From assembly GCF_017313785.1 (NCBI RefSeq), contig NZ_JAFLNL010000003.1:372001-436000 (forward strand): 64,000 nucleotides of DNA. The letters are read 5' to 3'. Within the stretch, counting starts at the first letter, position 1. Each line of letters begins with the position of its first letter. Of this stretch, positions 1 to 9,358 are shown piece after piece. Below the pieces are notes generated by a model that was not told the DNA's origin, did not search any database, and saw only the letters and a list, made by a program, of their open reading frames with translations. The DNA is from Flagellimonas aurea. Lineage in GTDB: Bacteria; Bacteroidota; Bacteroidia; Flavobacteriales; Flavobacteriaceae. Both the position numbers and the translations under genes were made by a program.

Positions 1-1466
1 GCTGGGCTCAAGGTAAGTGCATTGATTGCCGAGATAACAATCGCAATGGCCAATGTAAGTCCAAACTGTTTATAGAACACCCCTGTGGACCCCCCAATAA
101 AGGAAACCGGCACAAAAACGGCCGCCATGACCAACGTGATGGAAACAATGGCCTTACTGATTTCACTCATCGCATGGAGGGTGGCCTTTTTGGCCGTTTT
201 TGATCCCTGATCGAACTTGGCATGGACCGCTTCCACTACGACAATGGCATCATCCACAACGATACCGATAGCCAATACCAGTGCAAATAAGGTCAATAGA
301 TTGATGGTGAACCCGAACAGCTGTAAAAAGAAGAAAGTACCAATGATCGCCACCGGGACCGATATGGCAGGAATCAACGTTGAGCGAAAATCCTGCAAAA
401 AGATAAACACCACAATAAACACCAAAATAAAGGCCTCGATCAAGGTGTGGATCACCTTATCTATCGAAGCATTAAGAAACTCGTTGGCGTTCAAAAATGG
501 AACATAATCGATACCCGATGGAAAGTCTTTGGCACTCTCTTCAACAATGCGTTGACATTCATTGATAAGTTCATAGGCATTTGACCCCGCCGATTGACTG
601 ATGGCAATGGACGTGCTGGGGTACCCCAAGGTCTTGGTACTGCTATTGTAGTCCAACGCACCCAGTTCCACCTTTGCCACATCGTCCAAACGAAGCATTT
701 CCCCGTCCTTACCCGCCTTGATCACAATTTCCCCGAATTCTTCGGCAGTCTGTAATCGACCTTTGTATTTTATGGTATACTGAAATGCCTGATCTCCGTT
801 GACACCGAACTTTCCAGGGGCTGCTTCAATATTTTGTTGTCTCAGTTTGCCAATGACATCGGCCGGTACCAATCCGTACGAGGCCATGGCATCCGGTTTG
901 AGCCATATCCGCATCGCATAGTCCCTTGCTCCATAAATAAAGGCGTCTCCGATACCGTTGACCCGTTTGAGCTTGGGCAATATGTTCAAGCTCACATAGT
1001 TTTGCAGAAAATTTTGGTCATAGCTGTCCTTGGTACTGTAGATACTGAAAATATAGACCAGACTACTCTGCACCTTGCCCGTCGAGACCCCAGACCGGAT
1101 AACCTCTTCGGGCAATAGGTTACTGGCCTTGTTTACACGGTTCTGGACGTTCATAACGGCCAGGTCGGGGTCAGTCCCCAACTTAAAATATATCGTAATC
1201 GCCGCACTTCCATCGTTCCCTGCGGTGGACGTCATGTACTGCATGTTCTCCACCCCATTGATCTGCTCTTCCAATGGGATTAAGACACTTTTTCGCACCA
1301 CATCGGCATTGGCTCCCTGATAGGAGGTCGTGACCTCGACCGTTGGAGGGGCAATGTCCGGATACTGGGAGATCGGAAGCGTATAAAGACCTAGAATCCC
1401 CAGAATCACAATAATGACGGATATCACCGTGGAAAGTACGGGTCTATCGATAAAGTTTTTTAACAT
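1..1466 (-). CDS. RND efflux pump inner-membrane permease (AcrB/HAE1 type), partial
   Basis: The gene runs off the left edge of the window, so only about the first 488 residues are present. The N-terminus MLKNFIDRPVLSTVIS is the standard first transmembrane helix of hydrophobe/amphiphile RND permeases. It is followed by porter-domain signatures (QYPDIAPPTVEV, LIPLEEQINGVENM) and the proton-relay helix with the double Asp (IGIVVDDAIVVVEAVHAK). The family exports drugs or amphiphiles from the periplasm using the proton gradient, together with an adaptor and a TolC-type channel. The adaptor gene lies just upstream (75 bp), so the two form an operon. It is a paralogue of the complete permease further right. 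Substrate cannot be read from the sequence. Confidence 0.95.
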   Translation of the reverse strand, partial: MLKNFIDRPVLSTVISVIIVILGILGLYTLPISQYPDIAPPTVEVTTSYQGANADVVRKSVLIPLEEQINGVENMQYMTSTAGNDGSAAITIYFKLGTDPDLAVMNVQNRVNKASNLLPEEVIRSGVSTGKVQSSLVYIFSIYSTKDSYDQNFLQNYVSLNILPKLKRVNGIGDAFIYGARDYAMRIWLKPDAMASYGLVPADVIGKLRQQNIEAAPGKFGVNGDQAFQYTIKYKGRLQTAEEFGEIVIKAGKDGEMLRLDDVAKVELGALDYNSSTKTLGYPSTSIAISQSAGSNAYELINECQRIVEESAKDFPSGIDYVPFLNANEFLNASIDKVIHTLIEAFILVFIVVFIFLQDFRSTLIPAISVPVAIIGTFFFLQLFGFTINLLTLFALVLAIGIVVDDAIVVVEAVHAKFDQGSKTAKKATLHAMSEISKAIVSITLVMAAVFVPVSFIGGSTGVFYKQFGLTLAIAIVISAINALTLSP

Positions 1467-1541
1467 AACCTTGAATTTTATGGACAATAGATATCCAGGG
1501 TTATCAATGTAACCTTCTTGATATCCGTATTTTAAATTTGT

Positions 1542-2624
1542 TTACTGTATGATTTTGGGATGTATTTCCATATCCTCCCGCAGTGTCCCGGCACCTTCAT
1601 ATACCACGATATCCCCCGGAACCAGTCCTTGTGTAACCACAAAACTCTCATTGGTGGCCAAGGACATCACCTGTATTTCCGTACTCACAACACGGTTATC
1701 GACCACCTTGTATACCATGCGTTTGTCCTGGAGTTCAAAGGTGGATTTCTGAGGGACCAATAGCGCGTTTTGATAGGTCTGCTCCATGATCAAGCTACCA
1801 CTACCCCCACTACGGATCATATAATCACTGTTCGGAAAAGTTGCCCTTATCCTGGCGGCCCCCGTATTTCGATCGAGTAGCCCGGCTATCGAAGTAATGG
1901 TCCCTTCCGCCTTCGCCCGCTCTCCATTGGAAAGAACGAGTTGGACTTTTGGGAAATGCTTTAATTTTTCGTCCAGAGTCTCGCCTTCATAGGCATTGTA
2001 CAAGTCCAAGAATTCTCTTTCATCCAGTGAAAAGTAAACGTGCACCTCATTGATGTCGGAAACTACGGTCAGCGGCTGTTGTACCTGGGGACTAACCAAG
2101 CTCCCTGTACGAAAGATGATTTCTCCAACAACCCCATCCACGGGACTCTTGATCAGGGTGTATCCCAAGTTGGTCCTTGCCTGGACCAGATCTGCCTTCT
2201 TTGCCTGGAGATCGAGGATTGCCATCTCCAATTCATATGGGTTTACGATAGTGTCCGCGACAAGAGGGCGGGTCTTGTCCACATGGATCTGGGCGTTCTT
2301 GACCGCGGATTCCGCTGCGATTACCGTCTGTTGGTACTGTGGGGCGCTGATCTTGAACAAAAGGTCCCCTTTTTTTACCGTGGCCCCTTCATCCACATAG
2401 ATTTTTTCCAAATAACCCTCTATCTTGGGCCGAACCTCTATATCCTCCCTTCCCGCTATGGTAGCGGGATATTTCTTTTCCAAAACGGTCTTGGCCTGTT
2501 GCACTTCAACAGCAGGGTATTCGGGAACCTGCCCACCTTGTGCGGTCTCTTTGTTCCCACATGAACCAATGGCCACCAGTAGTACAGTGGCCAAAACATA
2601 TGATATTGGTTTTTTTCTCATCAT
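1542..2624 (-). CDS. RND efflux periplasmic adaptor (membrane fusion protein, AcrA/MexA type)
   Basis: This is the adaptor subunit linking the RND permease to an outer-membrane channel. The start at MMRKKPISYVLATVLL gives a lipoprotein signal ending in a lipobox-like IGSC; a TTG/ATG 7 codons further upstream is possible but would spoil the signal peptide. The chain then shows the family order: barrel-sandwich half (IEGYLEKIYVDEGATVKKGDLLFKI), a helical hairpin, the second lipoyl half (IKSPVDGVVGEI), a beta-barrel and a membrane-proximal domain (VVTQGLVPGDIVVYEG). About 360 residues is usual. It is the promoter-proximal gene of the two-gene pump operon. No outer-membrane channel gene is seen next to it, so the channel is either beyond the left edge or shared. 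Confidence 0.94.
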   Translation of the reverse strand: MMRKKPISYVLATVLLVAIGSCGNKETAQGGQVPEYPAVEVQQAKTVLEKKYPATIAGREDIEVRPKIEGYLEKIYVDEGATVKKGDLLFKISAPQYQQTVIAAESAVKNAQIHVDKTRPLVADTIVNPYELEMAILDLQAKKADLVQARTNLGYTLIKSPVDGVVGEIIFRTGSLVSPQVQQPLTVVSDINEVHVYFSLDEREFLDLYNAYEGETLDEKLKHFPKVQLVLSNGERAKAEGTITSIAGLLDRNTGAARIRATFPNSDYMIRSGGSGSLIMEQTYQNALLVPQKSTFELQDKRMVYKVVDNRVVSTEIQVMSLATNESFVVTQGLVPGDIVVYEGAGTLREDMEIHPKIIQ

Positions 2625-2711
2625 CAACAGGTTTAAAATTAGCATAGCATACCCTGTCGGGCCTTCAAAAAGACTCCCGAAACAAAGGCAAAATGTATGA
2701 ACGAAAATTTA

Positions 2712-2750
2712 TAACCATGCCCGGACAATCAATAAAACCAGGCATGGTTA
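2712..2750 (-). terminator. Inverted repeat between sod and the adaptor gene
   Basis: Arms TAACCATGCC and GGCATGGTTA flank a 19-base interior in which a further GG/CC pair can extend the stem. It lies after the superoxide dismutase stop on the minus strand. The T-tract after it is weak (TAAATTTTC), so it may be a terminator of sod or an operator of the downstream pump. Confidence 0.5.
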
Positions 2751-2768
2751 AAGGACTCAGAGTGCTAG

Positions 2769-3377
2769 TTACACAATTGCAGAATATCGCTTTTCGACCT
2801 CTTTCCAATTAACTACATTCCAAAAAGCATCGATATACTCCGGCCTTTTATTTTGATAATTCAGATAGTAGGCATGCTCCCAGACATCCAATCCCAGAAT
2901 GGGTGTTCCGTTATCCAAGGTGGTATCCATCAATGGATTGTCCTGGTTTGGCGTGGAAGTGACTTTAAGGTTCCCTTCTTCATCGACGATCAACCAAGCC
3001 CATCCAGAACCGAAACGTGTCGCTGCCGCATTGGAAAAGGCCGTTTTGAACTCTTCCAAGGAACCAAAAGTCTTCTCGATGGCAGACGAAAGTTTCCCCT
3101 CGGGCAGGTCAGATCCGTTAGGGGTCAAAATAGTCCAGAACAGACTGTGGTTGTAGTGTCCCCCTCCATTGTTTCTGATTCCAGAAGAGAGTTTGGAAAT
3201 TTTACCGAACAGATTTTCAAGATCGGCATCTTCCAACTTGGCCTCTTCAAGTGCAGCGTTCAATTTATTTACATATCCTTGGTGATGCTTGGTATGGTGT
3301 ATCTCCATAGTTGCAGCATCGATATACGGTGCAAGGGCATCATAGCTATACGGTAATTCTGGTAACTTGTGACTCAT
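2769..3377 (-). CDS. sodA: Superoxide dismutase, Mn/Fe family
   Basis: This cytoplasmic enzyme dismutates superoxide to oxygen and hydrogen peroxide. The 202 residues are the normal length. The N-terminal helical hairpin carries the first metal ligand in [11 protein letters not shown] (H27), the second in HYNHSLFW (H77), and the C-terminal domain gives the Asp and His of [20 protein letters not shown] and GSGWAWL are family signatures; the pattern is closer to Mn-type or cambialistic enzymes than to strict Fe-type, but metal choice is an inference. No signal peptide is present. It is divergent from a Cys-rich SufR-like regulator, and its promoter overlaps an inverted-repeat operator also found upstream of the ohr operon. 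Confidence 0.96.
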   Translation of the reverse strand: MSHKLPELPYSYDALAPYIDAATMEIHHTKHHQGYVNKLNAALEEAKLEDADLENLFGKISKLSSGIRNNGGGHYNHSLFWTILTPNGSDLPEGKLSSAIEKTFGSLEEFKTAFSNAAATRFGSGWAWLIVDEEGNLKVTSTPNQDNPLMDTTLDNGTPILGLDVWEHAYYLNYQNKRPEYIDAFWNVVNWKEVEKRYSAIV

Positions 3378-3415
3378 AATATGTAGTTTTGAATAAATAT
3401 CTTTAAAAAACAGTC

Positions 3416-3446
3416 CAAAGATAGTATATTTACAAATTAAAACAAA
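3416..3446 (-). promoter_or_regulatory. Predicted sod promoter (Bacteroidota type)
   Basis: On the minus strand TTTG is followed after 19 bases by TATCTTTG, matching the Bacteroidota consensus TTTG-N19-TAnnTTTG. The upstream TTTG lies inside one arm of the operator at 3440-3460, so a bound regulator would compete with sigma factor. Confidence 0.6.
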
Positions 3447-3460
3447 TATTTACTTTGTTT
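3440..3460. promoter_or_regulatory. Predicted operator, AAACAAA-N7-TTTGTTT
   Basis: This is a perfect inverted repeat with 7-bp arms and a 7-bp spacer. It sits between sod and the divergent regulator gene, 3 bp before the regulator ATG. An identical-arm site lies upstream of the ohr operon (11167-11187), again over the upstream promoter element. It is inferred to be the binding site of the adjacent regulator. Confidence 0.6.
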
Positions 3461-3463
3461 ATT

Positions 3464-4111
3464 ATGGATAAAATGATCGAAGAAAACGAAAAGGCTATGT
3501 GCATCCTTAAAAATGAAGGAGAGAAGACTCTAAAGGATCTGGCCAAGATGCTTGGAATAACAACAGAGGGGGCCAGGTTCCAGCTTTTGAAATTATCCAA
3601 TGAGGGGTATGTAAAGTCTGAAAGCAGAGCCATGGGGAGGGGACGTCCTCAACAATTTTGGTCTCTTACTAAAAAAGGGCATGACAAATTTCCCAATAGG
3701 CATTCCGAGTTGACCTTGCGACTTATCAATAAAATAAAAAAGGAGTACGGAGAAGACGCCTTGTCCCAGATCATCGCATCGACCGCTGAGGATAACCTCA
3801 ACCATTACCGCAAGACCATCGAAGAAACCGATACGCTGGAGGAGAAGGTAAGAAAATTGGCTGAACTAAGGGAAAGGGAAGGATATATGGCCTCCTTCAA
3901 AAAAACGGATGACGGTGATTTCATGCTCATTGAAAACCATTGTCCGATATGTGACGCAGCCAGTCTATGTCAAAAGTTTTGCTCGTCGGAACTCGATATT
4001 TTTCAAACGGTCCTGGGACCAGGGGCCCAGATTAAAAGAACAAAACATATTTTAACAGGTGACAGGCGCTGCGCCTATTTGATTCAGGAGTCGGATACCT
4101 TAAAGGGCTGA
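3464..4111 (+). CDS. SufR-like winged-helix regulator with C-terminal cysteine cluster
   Basis: The 215-residue protein has an N-terminal winged helix (residues about 10-70; recognition helix around TTEGARFQLLKLSNEGYV and wing GRGRPQQFWSLT), a helical middle, and a C-terminal cluster C160, C163, C169, C173 plus C203 (NHCPICDAASLC ... GDRRCAYLI). This is the layout of the COG2345/SufR family, whose members bind an Fe-S cluster and repress target genes until the cluster is damaged. The ATG at 3464 is chosen because the in-frame TTG 9 bases upstream lies inside the operator. It is divergent from sod. Inferred role: redox-sensing control of sod, the ohr operon and itself. Ligation and targets are untested. 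Confidence 0.85.
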   Translation: MDKMIEENEKAMCILKNEGEKTLKDLAKMLGITTEGARFQLLKLSNEGYVKSESRAMGRGRPQQFWSLTKKGHDKFPNRHSELTLRLINKIKKEYGEDALSQIIASTAEDNLNHYRKTIEETDTLEEKVRKLAELREREGYMASFKKTDDGDFMLIENHCPICDAASLCQKFCSSELDIFQTVLGPGAQIKRTKHILTGDRRCAYLIQESDTLKG

Positions 4112-4808
4112 ACAAACCCCACACAAAAAAAGCATGAGGCGCCCGGGTCAACAACTTACCTTGACAACGAGATTCAAAAGTTACGATTGAGTAACATATA
4201 GTTTCCCCGGTAAGTTAAATACATCCCTTACAAGTTCATTCCGCTACCTCTTAGATAGTCGGAAGCGCAAGAAGTTTTCTTTGCCAATGGTCCGGTTGAA
4301 TCAAATTTGATGATTCTTACAACCTTGATTTTTCTCCCATATTTATGATTGTATTCCGATACCGTCTTTCCGTTCCGGGATATATAATATACTCGATCAC
4401 CCTAGAAGTATGAATTAAAGGAAACTTCAATAACGCAATGGTAAAAGCCAGCACTAATGAGGGTCTGCACCTATGGTTTCCAGGAAAATCTGACAGCGCC
4501 AAATGTTATCCATTTGCCAAAAAATCAACCATTCCCCCCACTGCCAAAATATAAATTAAGGAAAAAGCTGTCATGGAATACAAGCCTTAATTGACCATAA
4601 ATGGAAACGCCCCTAGACTTTGCTTCCGTGTTTGATCAATTAAGCCATATCGAGCCTGGGAACGGTACACAAGATCCTTCAAAGGCCCAGGCTATTTTTG
4701 AAGCTCATTTGCTTGTCCAAACTTAAGATTCCAGTACATTGATGGACAAGAATAAATTCAAAACGAAAAAGAACCGCCTGTTTTTTCAATCAAATATATC
4801 TCATCACC
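4112..4808. other. Intergenic region, no recognised gene
   Basis: About 700 bases separate the regulator from the pirin gene. The only tidy reading frame is a 41-codon one at 4601-4726 on the plus strand (begins METPLDFASVFDQ), with no recognised relatives or start signal. I see no RNA gene or repeat. Confidence 0.4.
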
Positions 4809-5540
4809 TCACAACTTAAATTGATTGCCACTGAACATTCCGTTCTTGTAACAATCGGAATCGGAATCGGTAAAGAACAACACCAGTTCCGTATCCGGTT
4901 CTGCCTCCAACTGAACAGGTTCATCCTGCATGACCACACTTTCTTCTTTAATGAGTCCGATGGTTTCGTTCAATAGCACTTCTCCTTGAAAAACATAGAG
5001 TACCGCCGTTAAGCCCTTCTTTGGCAAAGCCGGTAGTCCCAACTGGGTTTGTTCCTTCACCCTAAGGTCATAGATCCAAGTTTCACTGGTAAAGCGCAAT
5101 GGGGTTTGTGGCGTGGGTGAAGCCAATAAACGCCAGTGGTCCATACTGTCAGTTTCTTCAAGGTCATAAAAAGTGACCTTCGGGCTATCATCCTTATGCT
5201 GTGGTCTTATAAAAATCTGGAGGCCCTCCAAAGGCTCCAAAATCCTTTCCTCATGGTAAAAAATACTTCCTGCCTGCATCAGCATCAATCTTTTACGTGA
5301 TATCTCAGCCGAGATATTTTCAGAATCCATGTGCTTTGACACCCCGGTCCTAAAATAAGACAGGATATCATCGTTGATGTGTGGGTGCATTTTTATGGTT
5401 ATCCCGGAAGGGATCCTTGCATGGTCAATCTTCCCTATGGTCCCTAAACCTGTATCTTCTGAAGATATACCGCAACCTGGAAACAGGCTGGAAATTTTTT
5501 GACTTTTTATCTTTTTATCTATCCCGTGTTTATGTATCAT
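4809..5540 (-). CDS. Pirin family protein (bicupin)
   Basis: This 243-residue protein has the pirin N-cupin signature: MHPHINDDILSYFRTG followed by a downstream LMLMQAGSIFYHEE, which supply the His/His/Glu-type metal site of the family. The C-terminal half (from about residue 150) is the second cupin, with GLTAVLYVFQGEV. Pirins bind a non-haem metal and some act as quercetin dioxygenases or transcription cofactors; the substrate here is unknown. The N-terminus is slightly longer than in compact pirins. It is a single gene on the minus strand, a second pirin lies 3 kb away at the end of the ohr operon, and the two are not close copies. Confidence 0.85.
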   Translation of the reverse strand: MIHKHGIDKKIKSQKISSLFPGCGISSEDTGLGTIGKIDHARIPSGITIKMHPHINDDILSYFRTGVSKHMDSENISAEISRKRLMLMQAGSIFYHEERILEPLEGLQIFIRPQHKDDSPKVTFYDLEETDSMDHWRLLASPTPQTPLRFTSETWIYDLRVKEQTQLGLPALPKKGLTAVLYVFQGEVLLNETIGLIKEESVVMQDEPVQLEAEPDTELVLFFTDSDSDCYKNGMFSGNQFKL

Positions 5541-5839
5541 ACATCAATTAAAGTTATATTGAATCCGGAAGAAAAAGTTCAGGGCTTAAGCACAGCTTTA
5601 TCTTGATTAAATCAATTCCAGTGACGTCAGTACCTTGATTAAATCCAAGCCAAACCCCACCATTTTTTTCATGGTCATCGCAACTGTGCACAACTGTCCC
5701 CTCCTATTTCCATCAACGTATCTCAAAATATCGTCAGAAAGACCTAATAATCCAAATCAATTTGCGGAAAGGATCGAAGACAGATCAAAATATAATTTTT
5801 GTGCACCTTTAAAAGAACTGACCGGCCCTTTTAAAATGA

Positions 5840-6685
5840 CTAATTTTTCATTCTAAAAAAGTTAAACTCATTGCTTTTGATCACATACCCAAAACGAATC
5901 ATACTCCTGAATTCCTCATACTCCAATAAGCTTTCCCCGTGCCCCCAATACCACTCCACCATGATATATTGATTCGATGTATTTTTTCCAAAGGGTGCAA
6001 AATAGAGTCTCGGCCGGAATGCCCCCTTAGCCTTAAAATTCAGTCCCTTTCTGAGCAAAACATTGAGGTATAATCGGTTCTTTTTCAGTTCATGTTCAAG
6101 ATTTATCTCCGCTAAACCCGTATATTCCAATAGTTCGGGATTACCGTTTTGGTAACCAAAAGGCACCCAGGCCTTAAATTCAGCCACAGTTCTTTTGGTC
6201 AGGTTGGTAATATAGCTTGCAGTGATGCGGTTCCAGCTTCTTGAATAAATACTGTCCCGTCCATTGGACTCATGCTCAAAGGCGATTGTGGCAATACCCT
6301 CCAATTTCTGGTTTTTGTCAAAAACCGTTTTCCCCAGCACCAAGCTTGGGTTGAAGTTGATGTCACGAAAGGGATAGGAATCCTTATAAATGTTCCAAAA
6401 GGCCTTTTGCGTATAGGTAATGAACAGATAGGTTTCCCAAGGAAGTCTATCCCGGGTAATCATCTGCTTAAAACTGATCTGGTATTTGGCATCCGCAGTA
6501 TTACTATTGATATCATTGGTCAAAGGAAACCCGGAAATAAAATAATTATCCTTGTGTATCGTAAAATAGGAAAAGTTTTGGATGGAATCATTCAATTCCG
6601 ACCTACTTATCATTTGGCCATGGCCCAAGAAGATACAAAAACAACAGATTATCAGAGTATTAGTAAGTTTTGTCCTATATGACAT
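5840..6685 (-). CDS. pldA: Outer-membrane phospholipase A (OMPLA family)
   Basis: This is a predicted calcium-dependent phospholipase A1/A2 of the outer membrane, which hydrolyses misplaced phospholipids in the outer leaflet. The start at MSYRTKL gives a clean signal peptide ending near FLGHGQ; the reading frame extends upstream only through a TTG. The catalytic set is visible as H138 and S140 in FEHESNGRDS and N152 in SRSWNR, with the same spacing (2 and 12) as H142/S144/N156 of the E. coli enzyme. The remainder alternates as beta-strands and ends FNFFRMKN, an aromatic-rich barrel tail. About 281 residues is normal. It stands alone between two non-coding stretches. Confidence 0.88.
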   Translation of the reverse strand: MSYRTKLTNTLIICCFCIFLGHGQMISRSELNDSIQNFSYFTIHKDNYFISGFPLTNDINSNTADAKYQISFKQMITRDRLPWETYLFITYTQKAFWNIYKDSYPFRDINFNPSLVLGKTVFDKNQKLEGIATIAFEHESNGRDSIYSRSWNRITASYITNLTKRTVAEFKAWVPFGYQNGNPELLEYTGLAEINLEHELKKNRLYLNVLLRKGLNFKAKGAFRPRLYFAPFGKNTSNQYIMVEWYWGHGESLLEYEEFRSMIRFGYVIKSNEFNFFRMKN

Positions 6686-6724
6686 GGAAAGTGAAAATTT
6701 GATTTTTATACCTCTTGAAGGCAA

Positions 6725-7396
6725 TTGTTAAAAATAAGGATTCAAAGATAATTCTATTGGAAATGCATACACAAACTTATTTTATGATCCAGCCAAAAGC
6801 CTTCAAGGATCAAAAAATTTATGTACATAACAATCAACATGCATTTACCATTTACAAGAAATACTGCATGAACACCACCCCTCCCTAAAATTGGCGTTTG
6901 GAGATATCTTTACTTCAAAATTAACCTGCAATCTTCGATTGCATTGATGCGTTTCAGGACTACTTTTGACATCACAAAAAGTTCCAATTCCAGTCCTTGG
7001 TGTTCTTATCTTATAATTGCTGGTTCAACACGTTGGAATGATTCACAAATATTTTACTAAGGTTATAGTATCAATATTATAGAAATCGTTAAAACCATGA
7101 GAATATTTAGGTAAAACCTAGATTAACACAACTTTATGACAATCGCTTTTCCTTGCATATAACATATAAAAACCATGAAATAAACTGATTAACAGACACT
7201 TAAAAAAATGAAAGGAAACCGAATAGACTTCGCCATTTTTTAGAGCCATTTTACACGCTCTTAGCGTACAATATTTATACCTGAAACAAGTTAATAATCT
7301 ATAATGTAATGTTCCCCTAGGGGTCAGGTCAATTTAAATTTATTGAATCGCGCCATATTGGATATATTGAAACCAAAGGCCTACTGAATTCCTTTA
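6725..7396. other. Intergenic region, no recognised gene
   Basis: About 670 AT-rich bases between the phospholipase gene and the HD gene. I see no convincing coding frame, RNA gene or repeat. Confidence 0.4.
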
Positions 7397-8101
7397 ATGA
7401 TGGAATATAACATAAGAAGACAACTTGAAGCAAGGAACTTTATACACTATAATAAAATGAATACAAACTCCAAGTTACTGATTGAGGTCGAGAACTATGT
7501 TAGACATCTGCTTCTTGAAATTCTGGACACTAACTTTTTATATCACAATATCGATCATACCCTTCGAGTGGTCAAGTCGGTCGAGGAATTGACCGAGTCC
7601 CATGGCCTTTCACAAAGCGACTCGGAAACCTTATTGTTGGCAGCATGGTTGCATGATATAGGCTATATTAAGGATGCTCAAAACCATGAGGACATGGGCA
7701 TGTCCATGGCCCGTGATTTTTTGGAACAGAAGAAATGTCCGGAAGACCGGATAAAAAAAATCGAGTCTTTGATCTCAGCGACAAAAATAGGACACGTACC
7801 CATGAATTTTTCAGAAAAAATCATTTGCGATGCAGACTGCTCCCATTTTGGTCAAATCGGTTATCATCTCATTGCTGAGCACCTAAGACAAGAACTCATC
7901 AAACGGGGCGTAGTATCCTATACTTCACAGGAATGGGCAGAGCAGAATATTGAACTTTTACAAAACCATCATACCTTTCATACACCATACGCCAAAAAAA
8001 AGTGGGAACCTATCAAACAAGAGAACATCAAAAAGCTTCTTAAGGAAAAGGCCTTTTCCTCTAACATTGGCCAAAAAGAAAAAGATATTTCTTTGGATTA
8101 A
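7397..8101 (+). CDS. HD-domain phosphohydrolase
   Basis: This is a predicted metal-dependent phosphohydrolase of the HD superfamily. The ligands appear as the His of YHNIDHTLRVV, the paired HD of AAWLHDIGY, a His in NHEDMGM and an Asp in IICDADCSHFG, in the expected order. The protein has 234 residues with no signal peptide or membrane segment. The ATG at 7397 opens the frame, but ATG 7457 (MNTNSKLL) is closer to the conserved domain and may be the true start. Relatives act on nucleotides or signalling nucleotides; the substrate is unknown. It shows no operon partner. Confidence 0.8.
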   Translation: MMEYNIRRQLEARNFIHYNKMNTNSKLLIEVENYVRHLLLEILDTNFLYHNIDHTLRVVKSVEELTESHGLSQSDSETLLLAAWLHDIGYIKDAQNHEDMGMSMARDFLEQKKCPEDRIKKIESLISATKIGHVPMNFSEKIICDADCSHFGQIGYHLIAEHLRQELIKRGVVSYTSQEWAEQNIELLQNHHTFHTPYAKKKWEPIKQENIKKLLKEKAFSSNIGQKEKDISLD

Positions 8102-8524
8102 AGGGTGCGATGGTACGGTGGAAAGTTTATTATTTACCCGACCAAATCATCGATCTACATAAAAAACTTTCGGTTCCCAGGCGCGATTTGAAAATATGAG
8201 GTCCATGCCAGTGAATCTGACATACTGCATGATTATTATTGAAAGGATATGGACATCACCTAGGGTCACTACCTTGAAATCTGCATATATTGGTGGCATG
8301 GATTTCCCCCAGACCCCACCTTTATGGGTATGGTCGGTTTTTTTACTTTTGTCAGCGCAATGGCAGATTCCCGTACTTCATGCAACACCCTTTATTTTCA
8401 AAATTCCCAGGAGGAAGTTAATATTATCCATGAAAATTTGGATACTGCCCATATATGGAGTACAACCCTCGTTCACTACCAGCGTTGCCCAATAAATTCA
8501 GAAACCAACTTGAATTGACATCTT
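8102..8524. other. Non-coding or decayed stretch
   Basis: About 420 bases. Two overlapping plus-strand frames (8196-8495 and 8324-8518) look like pieces of one interrupted protein, but I cannot match them to a family. Confidence 0.3.
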
Positions 8525-9358
8525 CTAGATGTCCCCCATGTCCCCGGCATGGTAACGATCGATAGCCTCATTTATTTGCTGTTCCGTATTCATTATGAAC
8601 GGACCACGGAAAACCAGTTCTTCTCTATGAGGCTTACCTGCCAGTAGAACTACCTGGGCATCCTCGTTGGCCGTCAGCCTGACCGAATCCCCATCAAAGT
8701 CCATGACCGCTGTTTGAGACTTGGTCAGCAATGTTTCCTCATTGCCCACGGATATAGAGCCCTTTATTACATAGAGAAGTATATTTTCACCGACGGGCAA
8801 AGTTTTGACAAAAGTGCTATCGGACTCCAACTTAATATCCAGCAGGGTAATATTCTCAGGGGGATCGATCTTGGCCTCAACATTCCCCGCACTACCGGAC
8901 ACCACACGTACCTCTGTTCCATTTTCGGTGAATAGTGGTATATCGGGACCGTCTACGAACAAAACCTCAGGGTCACAAAGCTTATTTGGTGCGGAAAGAT
9001 TTACAAATATCTGCAGTCCATGTGCCATTTGACCAGCTACCTTGGGATGCTCATCGTGAAGCAGTCCCCTCCCGGCAACATTCCATATCACTCCGCCGGG
9101 TTTCGCTTCCAAATTCCCTCCTAAACTGTCGCGGCTAACAAAATCCCCCTCACTATCCTCAAACAAATAGGTTATTGCAGCGAAACCTGCGTGTGGATGT
9201 GGCTGAAAAACGGGTTGTCTCATGCGGAAGTCATCAATGGAAATGATGGGGTCGATCTCCTTTCCTACCGATTGGAAAGAAATATTGGATGCACTAAATG
9301 CATAGTTGTCCATTTTTTTCTCCGCTTTTCCGATTGCGGCTATACTTCTATTTTTCAT
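8525..9358 (-). CDS. Pirin family protein, last gene of the ohr operon
   Basis: This 277-residue bicupin has FQPHPHAGFAAITYLFEDSEG, GVIWNVAGRGLLHDEHP and the C-terminal VFRGPFIMNTEQQINEA, all hallmarks of the pirin/YhbB-like group. The N-cupin His pair is intact. It overlaps the preceding FMN-reductase gene by 11 bp, so it is translated from the same message as Ohr, DUF2480 and the reductase. In this context a role in oxidant detoxification (a quercetinase-like or metal-sensing function) is plausible, but the substrate is unknown. Confidence 0.88.
   Translation of the reverse strand: MKNRSIAAIGKAEKKMDNYAFSASNISFQSVGKEIDPIISIDDFRMRQPVFQPHPHAGFAAITYLFEDSEGDFVSRDSLGGNLEAKPGGVIWNVAGRGLLHDEHPKVAGQMAHGLQIFVNLSAPNKLCDPEVLFVDGPDIPLFTENGTEVRVVSGSAGNVEAKIDPPENITLLDIKLESDSTFVKTLPVGENILLYVIKGSISVGNEETLLTKSQTAVMDFDGDSVRLTANEDAQVVLLAGKPHREELVFRGPFIMNTEQQINEAIDRYHAGDMGDI

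Noticed and set aside
217..507. Plus-strand frame opposite the left-edge RND permease
   Set aside because: It is a shadow of the permease coding strand, as are the similar frames at 834-1320 and 15622-15807.
4317..4502. 61-codon minus-strand frame in an intergenic region
   Set aside because: No domain, no start signal, composition like non-coding DNA.
8196..8495. 99-codon plus-strand frame between the HD and pirin genes
   Set aside because: Overlaps another frame of similar quality; no family recognised; more likely decayed sequence.
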